Positions 46,184 to 58,922 of a stretch of DNA of 64,000 nucleotides are shown in pieces (the stretch's first letter is position 1; the number at the start of each line of letters is the position of its first letter). Source of the DNA: Strigamia acuminata (Eukaryota > Arthropoda > Chilopoda > Geophilomorpha > Linotaeniidae); contig OX442316.1 in NCBI GenBank assembly GCA_949358305.1, positions 1,550,001 to 1,614,000 of the forward strand, read 5' to 3'. The position numbers and the translations under genes were made by a program. The notes below the pieces were generated by a model. That model was not told the origin of the DNA. It searched no databases and worked only from the letters and a program-made list of their open reading frames with translations.

Positions 46184-49100
46184 TTAAGTTGGATATTTTA
46201 TTATGATTTCACATTCATCATTTGGTTCATCTGGTAAACAAAATGGTGTAGAGCCTGACCAAAGACCGCTATCCAAACAGTGTCTTTCCTTATCGCCTCG
46301 TAACGTATAACCATGTGGACAATTGTAAGTTATTGTGGCTCCAATATCCTTGTTAAGTCTTGCGTAATCATCAATTAATGTATCTTCGGGTACTTCTGGA
46401 GTTCCACATCGAAGAATTTCTACAAAATCAAAACATGGTAATGATAAAACATAGGCAAGCTATTTAAAACTTTGATAGTTCAATCGAAAGGCCTTTGGAA
46501 TGCTAACAGTGTATTTGTAAATGCTATTAAACTGTCAAATATGCAAGTTATGCAAACTTACTATATTGGCATATAAAATAAAATGGGGACGTGCATGTCT
46601 TGTCATCCCATTGCCAATCCAATTCTCCAGACAGTGATAAACAAGCAGCTTTAGTGGCAAACATATCAGGTTGCCATTTGCCCCAGTAAAATTTCTCCAA
46701 TGGATGACCTATGAATATGACAACCAAAATATAAAAGGTCATATACTCTGTTCAAGTGTAACTTGGGCCTACTCTGTATTTCCGATTGGCTGAGTCTCTG
46801 TGCTGCCACCAGGAAAAATATTTCAGAGTGGTTTTAAATTTGTTTGATGATTTTAATCATTGAAATGATGTAATGTTGTTTGTATTTTCTAAGAAAATGT
46901 ATCTTGAAGTCTTAAAACAAAGATTTATGTTGGTTTATTTCAACATTCCTGTTTATTAAGTTTATTGCTTGCTTCTTTCAGGGAAGCAAACAATTTTCAA
47001 ATTTATTATTGGTTGTTTTGTCTGGAAAGCATTCAAAATGTCAGCCAGTGTTTTGATGTATTCTTTGGTACCGCTACACCAGTGAAAAGGCTCAGCCAGT
47101 CGGAAATACACTTGGACAGAGTATAGTAGTTTCAACATATATCAAGTTATTACCATTTTTCCACACCCATTGGACATTTTTGGTGCCTTTAACTGTCATA
47201 GTCACACCACCAATCCAAAAATTACTTTCCATTGGTAGTTTATTGTCATCTAAACTATTGGTGAAGAGTTTTTGGAGATTAATATCGACATGAGTGGCTA
47301 AACCACCTTTGGTTAATTCTTTGCATTTCTGATCAGCTGCAGTCCAAGGCAATGCTAGGGAATGTGCAAAAGAGTAACAGGTATCTTTATGCAAGGCAGT
47401 CCCAGTGTCAGTAGGACCTGTACTTGCAAGAGGGTGAGAAAAACATTGACCTACAGAAGATGCTGTGTAATGAAATTTTTGTTATAGAAGTTTCATGTCT
47501 TGAAAATTTGATAAGAAAATGTACCTGATTTTGATAAAACTATGAGTTCACAAAGCTCCAATGTGGAATGATTTGGTGTAGGCATTGCTTCTATAGTAAG
47601 ATACTGGAACTCCAAACTTTGTTTTAAAGAGTATTCATAGGAGCTTAGGAATCTATCTACTCCTTGTGCTTTTACTCGTCCTGACCATTTAGAAATGCTA
47701 AAAGTATTCAACGTAAGCGTTGTTTCGTTGGAAGAATTTTCATTGCTCATGCGTAAAGTAACATCTACATCTGAAAGTTGAAATTTTAGCAAAAGTTGAC
47801 ATCTTGAATTGAAATCTTGTGAAACAAATTTAATAATACCTGTTTGGTCACCAAAAATGAGATCAATAACATCAATATGTTGCGCTTCTAAAAGATCAAC
47901 TTTCCATGTAGATTTTGATTCGTTGGTTTGTTCTGCAATTGAACACTTCATGTTGTCATTGTCCAAAATAGCGCTGCCTTTCCGGGATGGTTTTTCGTTG
48001 GCATCGACAAATTGCGACACTTCGAAAACCAAACTTCCCCGCGACACTTTAGCAGCTAAGTAAAAGAAAGTCATTTATAAATTCTCCTCCTTCTAAAATA
48101 TTACAAATGACACTGTAATTACCACAAATTGGTGCAGTTAACGACCACTTGCCATTTTTTTGACACGATCTCTGGGATGAGCCAACCAGAACATATGTCA
48201 TATCACAACTGTAAGTGGCAATTGAACCAGGGAGAAATGTGTGACCACTTAAATCGACCGAAGAATGTGGGCCATGTCCAGGAAAACCGCATGTTACTTC
48301 AGTCTCCGGTACTTTCATGTAAAATGTTGAAAACAAATTGTACAGTCCATCGTGGCCATAAAAATCGTCTCGATCCAGCTCGAAGCTCACCTGTAGAATG
48401 TGTCCACCAGGTAGTGTAAAAACTCACTGATGTGATATGACGGTGATTGTGTAACATCATATAAATGTCAATTTGTCACAACACATCAGTGAGTTTTTGC
48501 ACTACCTGGTGGATACAGCCGGAAACGCTCATTCTGCAGATGTGCTTCAAGCTGGACCGGGACGATTTTTATGACCTCGACTGTACTTTTCATCGAAGAT
48601 GGTCAAAAGCACTTTGGAAATAAATAAGTGAACGCTGTATGGTCATACGGCAAAGTAAAAAACAGCCAAATCCTGACGTTCTAAGACTTACATAAAAGGG
48701 GTTTCATGCGTCTGCACTTGCCTAAGGCCCATTATTTCCTCAAATCGCTTCGGGTTCTGCATTTTCATGCTTGCCTAGGGCATCACAATTCCGTGCTTGC
48801 CTCAAGTGGAATCATATTCCTATGCTTGCTTAGAATTTTGCTTTTCCACACTTTGCGTTTCCACTGGCCGACTGGACAGCTTTATACTTAAAAAAGAATT
48901 GTAAAGGTCCAAACTAAAGTGTTTCTTGCGAATGTGATGGTTTTGATTCGACTCATTTGCACAAGTGCATCATTTTAGAACAACTTTTACAGGTGGCGCT
49001 GCGCGCGGGCAGCGTCGCAAATGGCAAGCCATGTTGGTCAAACCAATCCATAAGCACGGCGGTCGTTGCTTTGGCCGTAGTCGCTGTCATGGCGCGCATT

Positions 49101-50086
49101 TCACACCATTTCGATTTGGCATCAATCCTTCGATGCCGCATGGACGACACTTTGCGTGTCGCCATTTGCAGTCTGCACGTTGACGGCCGGTTTCGCCACA
49201 TGATCTGCATTTGGAGGGATCGTGTTGAGTGCGAGCGTTCGACTGCTCGGCTTTCTGTCGTCCGGTGGTGCCCCTCGAGGAGCTTTTGCCACCCTTCTGT
49301 GCGTTTGAGCTGCCTTTCAAGTTGGTGCTACCACTATGGACCGCTTTGGTCGTATTAGCAAAGTTTGTGAGGTCCGTACTAGCCAATTCCACTGCAGATG
49401 CTGCCTCGCGCGCTTTGACGAACGTCAAATCCTGCTGCAAGACAAGCGTTTCTTGTACTTGTCACATGTTTAAGCCCCAGATGAACTGATTTCGCAGTTT
49501 GGTGTCAAGGGCAGTTTTCAACACGCAATAACGCGTGAGTTTGCACTGCAAATGCAAAATCCTCCACAGACTCGTTTGGATTGCGAGTTCGAGAGCAACT
49601 TTTACAGGTGGCATTGCGCGCGGGCAATTTGTAAGGAGTACAAACACTCCACAAACCAATCAATCTTTGTCGAAACAAAAGACGTACAGTGTCTTGTCTG
49701 GACCTACTCTGGGCCTAACCTGTTTCAGACCGTGATATACAAGTAAAGATGTTTTTGTTATAACGAATGCTTAAAAATGGCTTGGTTGGTTGGTTGGTTG
49801 GCCATAAAACACCATGTTAAAATAATTTGAAATAACTTTGAAATACTCGTTATAGTAGTATAAATAAAATACGTCGATTTTTTCCAACAAATTGACTTAC
49901 CGCATAGAGGTTGGAATGGCAACCATGTCCCATTTTCATGACAGCGTAGAGTCGTTTCCCCAATCAGTTTATGACCATCTAAGCACGAATACTGTACTTC
50001 GGTACCAGGTGTTGATGAACCAGTAAACGTGTACACGGAATGATCGGGTTTTAATGGATCGCCACAATCCAAGCTGTAAGATAATC
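46184..50086 (-). CDS. Lectin gene B: paralogue of gene A without a transmembrane exon (signal exon not found)
   Basis: Seven exons on the minus strand: 50086-49901 (CCP 1), 48311-48123 (CCP 2), 48055-47840 and 47770-47525 (F-type lectin domain), 47462-47154 and 46708-46562 (C-type lectin domain with QPD and WDD), 46419-46184 (CCP 3 and end). Three exons have exactly the lengths of their gene A partners (186, 216 and 147 bp) and the others differ by 3 or 6 bp apart from the last, so the two are duplicates. After CCP 3 the protein ends PDEPNDECEIIIKYPT and stop, with no transmembrane helix; the product is probably secreted. The first (signal-peptide) exon should lie upstream of 50089 but I could not identify it, so the start is open. 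About 509 codons are seen. Intron 1 of the visible set (48312-49900) holds a gypsy gag relic and an inverted repeat. Confidence 0.88.
48337..48596. repeat. Inverted repeat pair, arms of about 100 bp
   Basis: Left arm about 48337-48440 and right arm about 48482-48596 are diverged inverse copies. Both hold CCACCAGGTAGTG, AAAACTCACTGATGTG and CATAAAAATCGTC. The loop is about 40 bp. The right arm has an extra stretch of about 10-15 bp. This is probably a fold-back of two copies of one repeat, inside a lectin B intron. Confidence 0.7.
48983..49600 (-). pseudogene. Ty3/gypsy-type gag relic
   Basis: Minus-strand pieces resemble gag of gypsy elements: RNPNESVEDFAFAVQTHA, then in another frame DTKLRNQFIWGLNM, an in-frame stop, then QQDLTFVKAREAASAVELAS. 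A decayed Cys-rich tail follows (CRSCGETGRQRADCKWRHAK, CRPCGIEGL). It has a frameshift, a stop and lost zinc-knuckle His residues. Imperfect 31-bp direct repeats (CAACTTTTACAGGTGGC...) flank it at 48981-49011 and 49596-49626. Confidence 0.7.
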
Positions 50087-53075
50087 CTGAAACGAGCCAA
50101 TCAATCGGAACCAAACGATAACCAGAGCTGTAAACAAGAATCTTGATGCCAAACTCAAACCACCCAATTGGCAGCAGCTTACAATCATTTGTTTTGTTCC
50201 AATTATCTGTTTCAGTTTCTGAAATTAAACATGCTTTATTGGATTTGCCATGGTTATGCCCATTTACTATACCAACCCATCATCAAAATTATCTGAAATA
50301 TCCTATTTCTTCCAATTACACTTACCGTACACTCGATCACGAGCCCGGCTAATATTTGAGCAAATTCACAAATATATTACTACAGTAGTTCATGAAATTT
50401 TTTTTGTGAAATAAAAATTTAAGCTGCATAAATATAATAAAATAAAAATTGATATATAAAACGGCACCAATGTAGGAATTTTGAACATTATGTAGACAAA
50501 ATTGCCACATTGGCGCTGTGAATGTGCGTTGGTTGTATGAACGCTCCGTATACAATTTCAATTAATGTCGCCTTCGATATGATCGAACCGTGACTTTTAA
50601 TCGAATAAATAGGTAGTTTTGAAAACATCTGCCCTGGCTAATGAATTCTCTCTCACCTTGGTCTAGGTGACTTGTGGAAAAGGAAAGGAGTCATGACTGT
50701 TCGCTAACAAATTGAATGCATCTATTTACAATGTTGTCCGTGACTACGGCATTTTGCAGGAGCCCCGTGTGAGATTGAATTTGGCATTAAGATATCTGGG
50801 TAAAAACTACCTGATAGTGTACAGAAGATTAAACAGAATACACAACTCATATTGTGGTATCCAAGCAAGAATACATCTCAAATCAATAATCAACCAACGA
50901 CTAATGACCCAATAATTTGACTTTCCGGAGGATGTGTGGTGAGGAAAAGGTGTGGAAGGTGTCAAAACTGATTGTGTATAAAGACCCAAGTTTAGTCACC
51001 CACTCTGGGTTTTTTCTTAATCATTTCAACCTTATTCCTTTAATTTAGTGTCAATTTTGACCTCCAAAAGAGTTTTAACTCGAGTATCACAAATAACTCT
51101 TCGGTAAACAAATTTTAGATTATTGACCTTTTGTTAAAATAATTTTTTATGGAAGAGAAAGTGTGATAAATAACTAACAAATAAATGATTAAATGGAAAA
51201 TATTTTTTTTTATGTGTGTGCTTATTCAGAGGAAAGAAAAGTCAATTTCAATTTAATGCTTAGCCATATTTCCTGCAATAAATTAAGCCCAGCATAGTTT
51301 TCAATAAGACACAGAGTGAGAATGTTCTCACTTGAATTTATGCAAGGCCGTACTTATATGAGGCGACCTTCCTTTGAGAACATAGATTAGCAGGTTTAGT
51401 AATTATACACAGTTGGGTTAATTTTAAAAAATATATTAAAAAGAAGGACATGTTATTGATAATACAAATCGCCCTTAATTTATTGCACAAAATGACACTA
51501 AGACAACTGAGTGGCCAATTTAAAGAAAATTAAATTTTTAATTGCTTGAAATAATTTTATTAAGTGTTTTAGTTATTTTTAGTTTAAACAGTTTTTTTTA
51601 ATGGAAATTGTTGTATTTTGTCTTAACATCAAAACAAACTATAAAAAAAATATTGAATTGAAAAAAAAAAATTTTAATCGTTGCAATTATTTTTATCGTA
51701 CTCTCACGAAAAATAAGAAATTGGTTAAATTTCAACGTAAACATGAAATAATCAAAGAGTAGAATCGTTTTAATAAAATGGCACATGTTGGTTTTTAGAG
51801 GAGTTTTATAAAAATATTTTATTGATATATAATTTTATAATTATTTAACACCTATTGTGCCACTGTTGAACTAAAAAAAATGCAAAACTGAACTTGACTC
51901 AGGAAATTAGTTTACAGTCAGGAAATTGCTTTTTTATATTTTTTATTTGAGTCAGTGAAAGTTTAAGCAAGGGGTCAAACCGGTTCAGAGTGACCAAAAG
52001 TATGTTGGATAAAGAGGAAAATAAACAAGATTTTATAAGTAGAAAAGGGAAGGGAAAAAAATTGATGTTTGTGTGTATACATTGGTTGAATTCTCATTAG
52101 TGCCAGTCAGTCAATAAATGGAGAGAATGTTAGTTTTTATGTTGGAGGGAAAAATTGTTCTCCATGCTTGGCTTTCACACAATGCCTTGCCTTCCCAGCC
52201 TTGGACTTGCAAACTTCACCTTGCCAAAAGCAGATGTGTGTTGTGTTGGGAGTTGTCAGCTGCATCTTGGCATTGTTTTTCTAACCTTCGTGCTTGTAAG
52301 ATGCTCGTGTTCTTTGTCAGGTAAGTGGAAGTCATGCTTTGGGGGTAATTTAAAATAATCTTGCAATTTTCTATTCTTTTTTTGTTTCTTTTATTTATTT
52401 ATATTTTTTTTTTGGAGAAAAACAACTTTTTATTTTCTTTTATTTTTCTCTCTTTATTTTTTTTTAGCTTTGATCTCGCAATAAAGAGTGAAATTTTGGC
52501 TTTTTATTGTGTGATAATAATGCTTCAAAGACCGTTTTAAAATGTGTTTAGTTAAGTTTTATGACAAGAATAATTATCAGCATCAATTTATAGTTTTCTG
52601 ATTGCATTTACCAAGTTTGTATTTTTAAAACCAAAATTGATGGTTGTAATTATCTGAAAATTAGTAGAAATGAAAAAAAAGCTAAAAACAGTAAACCAAT
52701 TGTAGTCAGCAGAACATGTGAACATGATAAATGATTCATGAGAAATAACTTGTTATATGGTATTTAATTTCTTTAATTTGTGAATAAATTTATTTTCCAT
52801 TCGCAAACTATGTATTAAAACCAATGCTAATCTTAGAAAATATTGAAAAAATTAATAACCTAAATTCATCGTAAAGCGATTGTTTTTTAATCGCAAAAGT
52901 AAAATGCTAATTTCAGAATTTAACATTTTTATAAATTTAAATTTAACGACAACCAATTTTTTATTGAAAATATGTTTTATCATGTTTAACATTTTCTAAA
53001 CTTTTTATTTTATTCCAGTGATCTTTATCTGTGTATTCATACAGCACTGTTCATATTTATTGTTGCAGAAAAACC
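50087..53075. other. Intergenic region between lectin B and the peroxidase gene
   Basis: The undetected signal exon of lectin B probably lies in the left part; a GTAAGT donor at about 50323 follows a short open stretch but gives no convincing signal peptide. The right part should hold the peroxidase promoter and 5' UTR. Mostly AT-rich DNA; no transposon or other gene was recognised. Confidence 0.45.
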
Positions 53076-56000
53076 ATGATCTCAATCCTTTATTTATTAA
53101 TATTAAATATGGATTCAACTGTAAATGCTGGTCTTTGCACTACAAATATGGGAGATGCAGGTGTTTGTGTGGAATCATATCAGTGCCAGAAAACAAATGG
53201 CCAGGCATATCCGTTTCGGTCTTTTTGCATTCTGAAAAGCAACCAAGTTGGCCATTGCTGTCCCATAGACAACATTGTAATAAACAATACAACTACTCAA
53301 GGTCCAATAGTAGTAAGGATTGGCACAGCATGTAAAGATAATTTCAACTTTTTGTTATGATTTGATGAATTACATGTTTTTGGATATAGATCCTAGCACT
53401 ACGGCTGATCCATTTGCAAGTAGAAGGACATCATTCTTTTCGCCCAGGCCACCTTCAATTATTGCCCACACCACACACCCAGGATTCAGTGGCAGCACCA
53501 GTGCTCCATTGTCTGCAGGAGCTGTCAGAGTTTTTGGTGAAAGAGCAATGGCACAAGTAAGAGACATGGAAGTCCTCGAGAACATCCTATTGGCTAGAGG
53601 TGGGTTAAATTTTTATTATTTCCTACAGTGAGTGCGTACAAAGTTTCTGTCCAGCACCAATTGTTGTTTCTATTTCAGGCATTGTAATCAAGGAAGGTTC
53701 TACTGAAGCATTACATCAAGCTAGTCTTCCCTCAGATGAAGAATCTCTTAAACTAGCTAAAAAAGCACTGGCCAATGACAGGGCAACCAAAGAAATAGCT
53801 ACACAGTTGAGTAATTTTTTTCTTTGTTGCAAGTTTTTTCATTGTTGCAAGTTTTTCATTGTTGGAAATTTTTTTCTTAGTTGTTATTGTATTGTTTTTC
53901 TAGATTATCAATTCTGACCGGTCGAAGTGCCAACGAACTGGCACGAGTGAGTGTGCACAACACCAATCTGAACGACTCCTGCCAGTTCATCCCAGTTTGT
54001 CGAAACCGTTACTACAAATATAGATCCAGCGATGGATCATGCAACAATCTATTGCGTCGTCAATGGGGTACAACTTTCACCGCTTTTGATCGACTTTTAC
54101 CACCAGTATACGGCGATGGTACATCGACAGTTGAAGCTTCGACACAACTCTAGTGTTGATTTATTTCTTTAGGTGTGTCTTCTCCTCGATTGAGCTCAAC
54201 TGGTCACCCTTTGCCAAGTACTAGAGTTGTTAGTACAGCTATTGCAAGTGATGCCTACCATCCAGACTTGAATCACACTCTTCTATTGATGCAATGGGGA
54301 CAGTTTATAGACCATGATTTACAATTAACACCCATTTTCACAGGTTAAAAGCAACAAACTGACACATTCCACAACAATACTCTTAATCATTGTGTAATTT
54401 AGTTAAGGATGGTACTGGAATCTCCTGTTGTCATCCAGATGTTAGGACAAATTCCCACTTAAAACATCCGGAGTGTCTTGAAATAACGGTTCCGCACAAC
54501 GACTCCTTCTTCGGTCAGTTTCAACACACGTGTATGGAGTTTGTACGGTCGTTGCCTGCTCTTCGATCTCATTGTAATCTCGGGACACGAGAACAGATGA
54601 ATAGAGTGACGTCATACCTCGATGCTTCAACTATATACGGTACAAGCGAATCTGAAATCAGGAAATTGAGAACATTTCGTGCAGGTAAATGGAACCACAG
54701 TTGTTCAATTGTTGTAACCACAGCAAATGTAATTGCAATATAGGTATGCTCAAGGCAAAACCCTGCAATGGTAATGACTATCTACCGTTCAAGAATGATG
54801 GCGCTTGTCACGCGCGACACCAATTTCTTGCTGGCGACAGTCGTGCCAATCAACATCTTCATCTGACTGCACTTCACACACTTTGGCTTCGGGAGCACAA
54901 CCGCGTCGCTCAGGAGTTATCTAGTTTGAACGTCGGATGGAGCGATGAAATTCTCTTTCAAGAAGCTAGAAGAATTGTTGTCGCTCAAATACAGCATATC
55001 ACCTACAATGAATTCCTGCCAATTTTGCTCGGTATTGTTGACAAAGGTAATCCCACACAGTCACAAATCCAGCCACAGCTTATTTGGCCTATTAGTCCAG
55101 GACCCGCCAACAACCAATGAACTGGAAGAATTATAAGATTTGATTAAGAAAAATTCGACAACATTCTAGCATTCCGCTAAGCTATGTTGGTACTGAAGAG
55201 AAATGGTAGAAACAATAGTGTTAAGTTGTGAGAACTGCCAAAGGGAATAGGGAGTACCGCCAAGGATATGAAACAATAGAAGCGCTGCCAAAGAGCGTGC
55301 AACAATTGGGGCATCATCAAGGGTGTGAAACCATAGGGGCACCACCAAGGGCATACAACAATAGGAGCATTTCCAAAAGACTTGCAAGAAGACAGATGAC
55401 ATCTTGTCCAAATCTTGACCCTAAGACTATAATGGTGCTGGTGGACATCTGTATTTTGGTATTGGACATACAAATTTTGTCAGCTGGTCGATGTGGACAT
55501 GTATGAGATATTTGTAGCTTGGATTTGGAGTGCTATGTGGGATTGTATCATACATTTATATGTTGTTAATCGTAGTTTGAAATTTAATTCTAAGTGTTTT
55601 TATTGTGCTAAAGGGATTCACTTGATGCATCTAAACGATTTATTACCATTGGAAGATGGTTTCAGTTTCAATTATGATTCCCACGTAAATCCATCTATTT
55701 TAAACGAATTTTCAACTGCGGCTTTTCGCTTTGGTCATTCTTTAATTCAGGTAGAACGAACTAACCAAGTTTATTTTATTTTATTTTATTAATTTTATTT
55801 TTGTTCAGGGCATAATTCATCTCAGTGCTAATTCTGCAGAAGGAGATCAACTGATGCCTTTTCGGGACCAGTTTCTAACCACTTATCAAATCCATGCAAA
55901 TGGGTTTCTGGAAAAGACGTTGAGAAGTCTTTTGCTTCAGTCCAGCCAAAAGATGGACAAACATTTCAGCTATGAGGTATTGGGGCATTGCGGTCCGCTT

Positions 56001-58214
56001 GAGGGTGGAATGTCCATTTGTGTCATGTCATTTTTGTATCCAGATAACTCGCCATTTATTCGAGCGTAGAAACTCCTTCGGGTTGGATTTAGTAGCTCTG
56101 GATTTACAGCGAGGGCGTGATCATGGACTTCCCGGATATAACCAGTTTAGAAGACATTGCGGCTTAGTCGGGGCTAGATCTTTCGACGATTTCCGCTCGG
56201 AAATAGACGACGACGTAATCAAAAGTTTCAAACAAGTTTACAGGTAAAAGAAAAATCTTTCAAGTTTAAACTTTATCCGAACAAAGAATCCACTAATTCT
56301 CATTGGCTGGCTGCTTTAGTGCTTTGCCAATGTCAACACAAAGGAAATGATCAAGTGATCACGCTAGGAAATGATCAATTTGCCTGCTGACCAATGAGAA
56401 TTAGTGGATTCACTGGGCGGATAAAGTTCGCTTTGTTTATTGGTGTTTTTCTGTTTCAGCCATGTGGATGATGTTGATTTGTTTATCGCCGCCATTTCTG
56501 AAAGACCTTTACCTGGAGCATTACTCGGCCCGACCTTTGCATGTATAATTGCTGAACAGTTCATTCGCCTCAAGAAAGGAGATCGGTTTTGGTATGAAAA
56601 TGGCCTCCAGGTATCGTCCTTCTCCGAAGGTATGTAACGGAAAAGGAAAACCGAAGGTCGACATTCACTATTAAAGGTCAAGTGCACCGAGTGGGATTTT
56701 TACAATTTCTGAAACCCACGTAATAAAAGTGTAATTATTTTACAATAACAATCCAAAACCGTTATTAACAAAAAGCAATGCATCATGCATTGCAGATTTT
56801 TTGCCCTGCGTCATCAGTTCGTATTAGGAAGTCATGTACATGCGCACACCGACTATACGATAGAGTCAAAATTCGATTCGCAATTTTTTAAATGATTCAC
56901 GATGGTTCAAAAATGTCACATTGATTGCAACTAGGATGAAAACATTTTTTAAAGGATTTCCATTCAATCCTGTCATTCGAAAACAATGGATTAATTGGAT
57001 CCACCCAGATCCAAGAACTGGATCCAGGTCAAATAAACTTCAGAACCGACTAGGCCAAGCTCCATCATGCATTTCTTTTTGTTTCCTACGTTTTTGGATT
57101 ATTACTGTAAAATAATCACCGCAACAATTTAATTTTTTTTTCTGATGATGATTACTATTTTTTTATTGCAGCTTTCAGAAAATGTAAAAATCCCACTCAG
57201 TGCACTTGATCTTTAATGTATAAGGATTTGCAAATCAGCAAACGATTCGTGCAATTTTCTTATTTGCTAGGTGTGATTTACAGATTTGCAACGATGTTTG
57301 CAGGAAAATTTCATGGATTTACAATTGTGATTTGCAGCTGATTTGCTGAAATTGCAGATGGTTTGCTAGATTTACAACTGATTTGGTACAAATTTACAAC
57401 TGATTTGGTACTAATTTACAACTGATTTGGTACTAATTTACAACTGATTTGGTACTAATTTACACTGATTTAGTACTAATTTACAACTGATTTGCAGCTA
57501 ATTTGGTGCTGATCTGGTAGATTTACTGCTGATTTGATACTAATTTACAACTGATTTGCAGCTGATTTTCTAGATTTGCAGCTTATTTGGTGCTCATTTT
57601 CTAGATTTGCAGCTGATTAACTGCTGATTAGTTGCGAATTTGCTACATTTACAGTTTGCTGATTTGTGGTTGATTTGCTGAATTTCAACCCATTTGCTAG
57701 ATTTTCAAGTGATTTAATGTATCTCCAACTGGTTTGCTATATTCACACTAGATTTACTGGATTTCCAACAGATTTGCTGAATTTCCAACAGATTTGTTGG
57801 ATTTAAATCTGATAGTACTGTTGATCTGCTGCACTTGCAGCTGATTTTCTGAATTTCCAACTCATTTTCTACTGATTTGCTTGAATGTCGGCCCGAACTA
57901 ACAACACGCTGTCGTTTTTCAATTTTGATTGTATGTTTTCCAGGTCAATTGTCTCAGTTAAGAAAATCCACCTTGGCGCGAGTAATTTGCGATAATTCTG
58001 ACCTTCGCAGGGTTCAAGCGCAAGGTTTCTTTAAGGAAGCTCCTTGGTAATTCAATTTATTTACATATTCATTCCCATTTTATTCTCTACTAATTTTTTT
58101 CATTTATTTTTTAGGAATCCATCCATACCTTGTGACAGCAAACAAATACCAAGAGTGTACTTAAATGCATGGAAAAACGAACCGCTTTTATCGCAAAGAA
58201 ATTCAAAAAAATAA
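53076..58214 (+). CDS. CLIP-domain animal haem peroxidase (peroxinectin/chorion-peroxidase type)
   Basis: Thirteen exons: 53076-53331, 53390-53599, 53679-53805, 53904-54118, 54173-54343, 54403-54684, 54744-55031, 55614-55750, 55809-55976, 56044-56243, 56460-56629, 57944-58046, 58115-58214. All phases agree; 808 aa. It starts with a signal peptide ([12 protein letters not shown]...). A small six-Cys CLIP-like module follows (about 20-65, ending CC). A linker with NNTTT leads to the peroxidase domain (about 160-790). Distal haem His is in QWGQFIDHD (about residue 317) and the proximal His in FRFGHSLIQ (about 558). Other family blocks are [49 protein letters not shown] and [18 protein letters not shown]. 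The secreted enzyme should use hydrogen peroxide to oxidise halides or tyrosines, in immunity or in cuticle/chorion hardening. Exon 3/4 junction (CACA then GTTGAG donor) is the least certain. Confidence 0.95.
56630..57943. repeat. Peroxidase intron 11 with 22-bp degenerate minisatellite
   Basis: The largest intron of the gene (1.3 kb). About 57330-57860 is a repeat of CTGATTTGGTACTAATTTAC units: nearly perfect at 57390-57460, decaying outward into TGATTTGCTGAATTTCCAAC forms. The left part has no recognised element. Confidence 0.75.
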
Positions 58215-58440
58215 TTTTCTTAATTTCAAATTAAAAATTTAAAAAAAAAATTATTGTCATTTTGTAATTTTTTGTAACACTCAATAATTTAACTGTTTTT
58301 ATGTATCATCTTCATCTAAAAATATATAAAAATATATAAATCCAAAATGACCATTAGTTTGTGCGACAAAGCGACATCTGGAAGCACACAGCGCAACTAA
58401 TAAAAATCAATATTTCAAACTATCACTCGGTGAAACCAAA

Positions 58441-58922
58441 ATGTTTTTTAGTCCTAAATTCAATCCAATTTTCTTTGGTTTACCACTAGTAATTGTCATC
58501 ATAGCCTTAGCTAAGACGGAAAGAATTTCATTCAGTTTTCCAGAATATCCATACCGTGAAACCAAACGTACAGTAAGTATTAAACATGGCGGAATTCAAT
58601 TTTATTGTACAATTTTTATTTTTATTTATTTATTTATAGGAAAAATATTTCCATGAACAACGGTCCGTATGCGAGCACAGTTCCCATTGCAAATATCTGG
58701 CCGGTTTGGATAGAGTAAAATGCACTAGAGAGTGCATGAGTCCGCCATGTTATCGCGCCATTTATAGCCACGACGAGGTTTAAAGTCGAATATTGATTGA
58801 AATAACCAAACTAAATGTGTTTTTTGTTGTTGTTTTAGTTGGAGGAAGGTGAAATTGACGTGAGATTGACGTCATTTAAGGGTTGTTTTACCGAGCAGAA
58901 CAAATTTGTTAGAATTGAATAA
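58441..58922 (+). CDS. Small cysteine-containing secreted or membrane-anchored protein, unknown function
   Basis: Three exons: 58441-58572, 58640-58777, 58839-58922 (117 aa; every junction in phase 0). Residues 1-25 are a signal peptide or anchor (GLPLVIVIIALAKTE). The mature part has six Cys (in VCEHSSHCKYL, CTRECMSPPCY, GCF) and a striking acidic segment DELEEGEIDVRLTSFKGC. The spacing and strong motif look conserved and I believe similar arthropod proteins exist, but I cannot name a function or family. It follows the peroxidase by 226 bp on the same strand and is convergent with Dph2. Confidence 0.8.

Noticed and set aside
52118-52358. Cys/Trp/Leu-rich short frames upstream of the peroxidase
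   Set aside because: Two overlapping frames are equally open, with no homology; likely chance or 5' leader.
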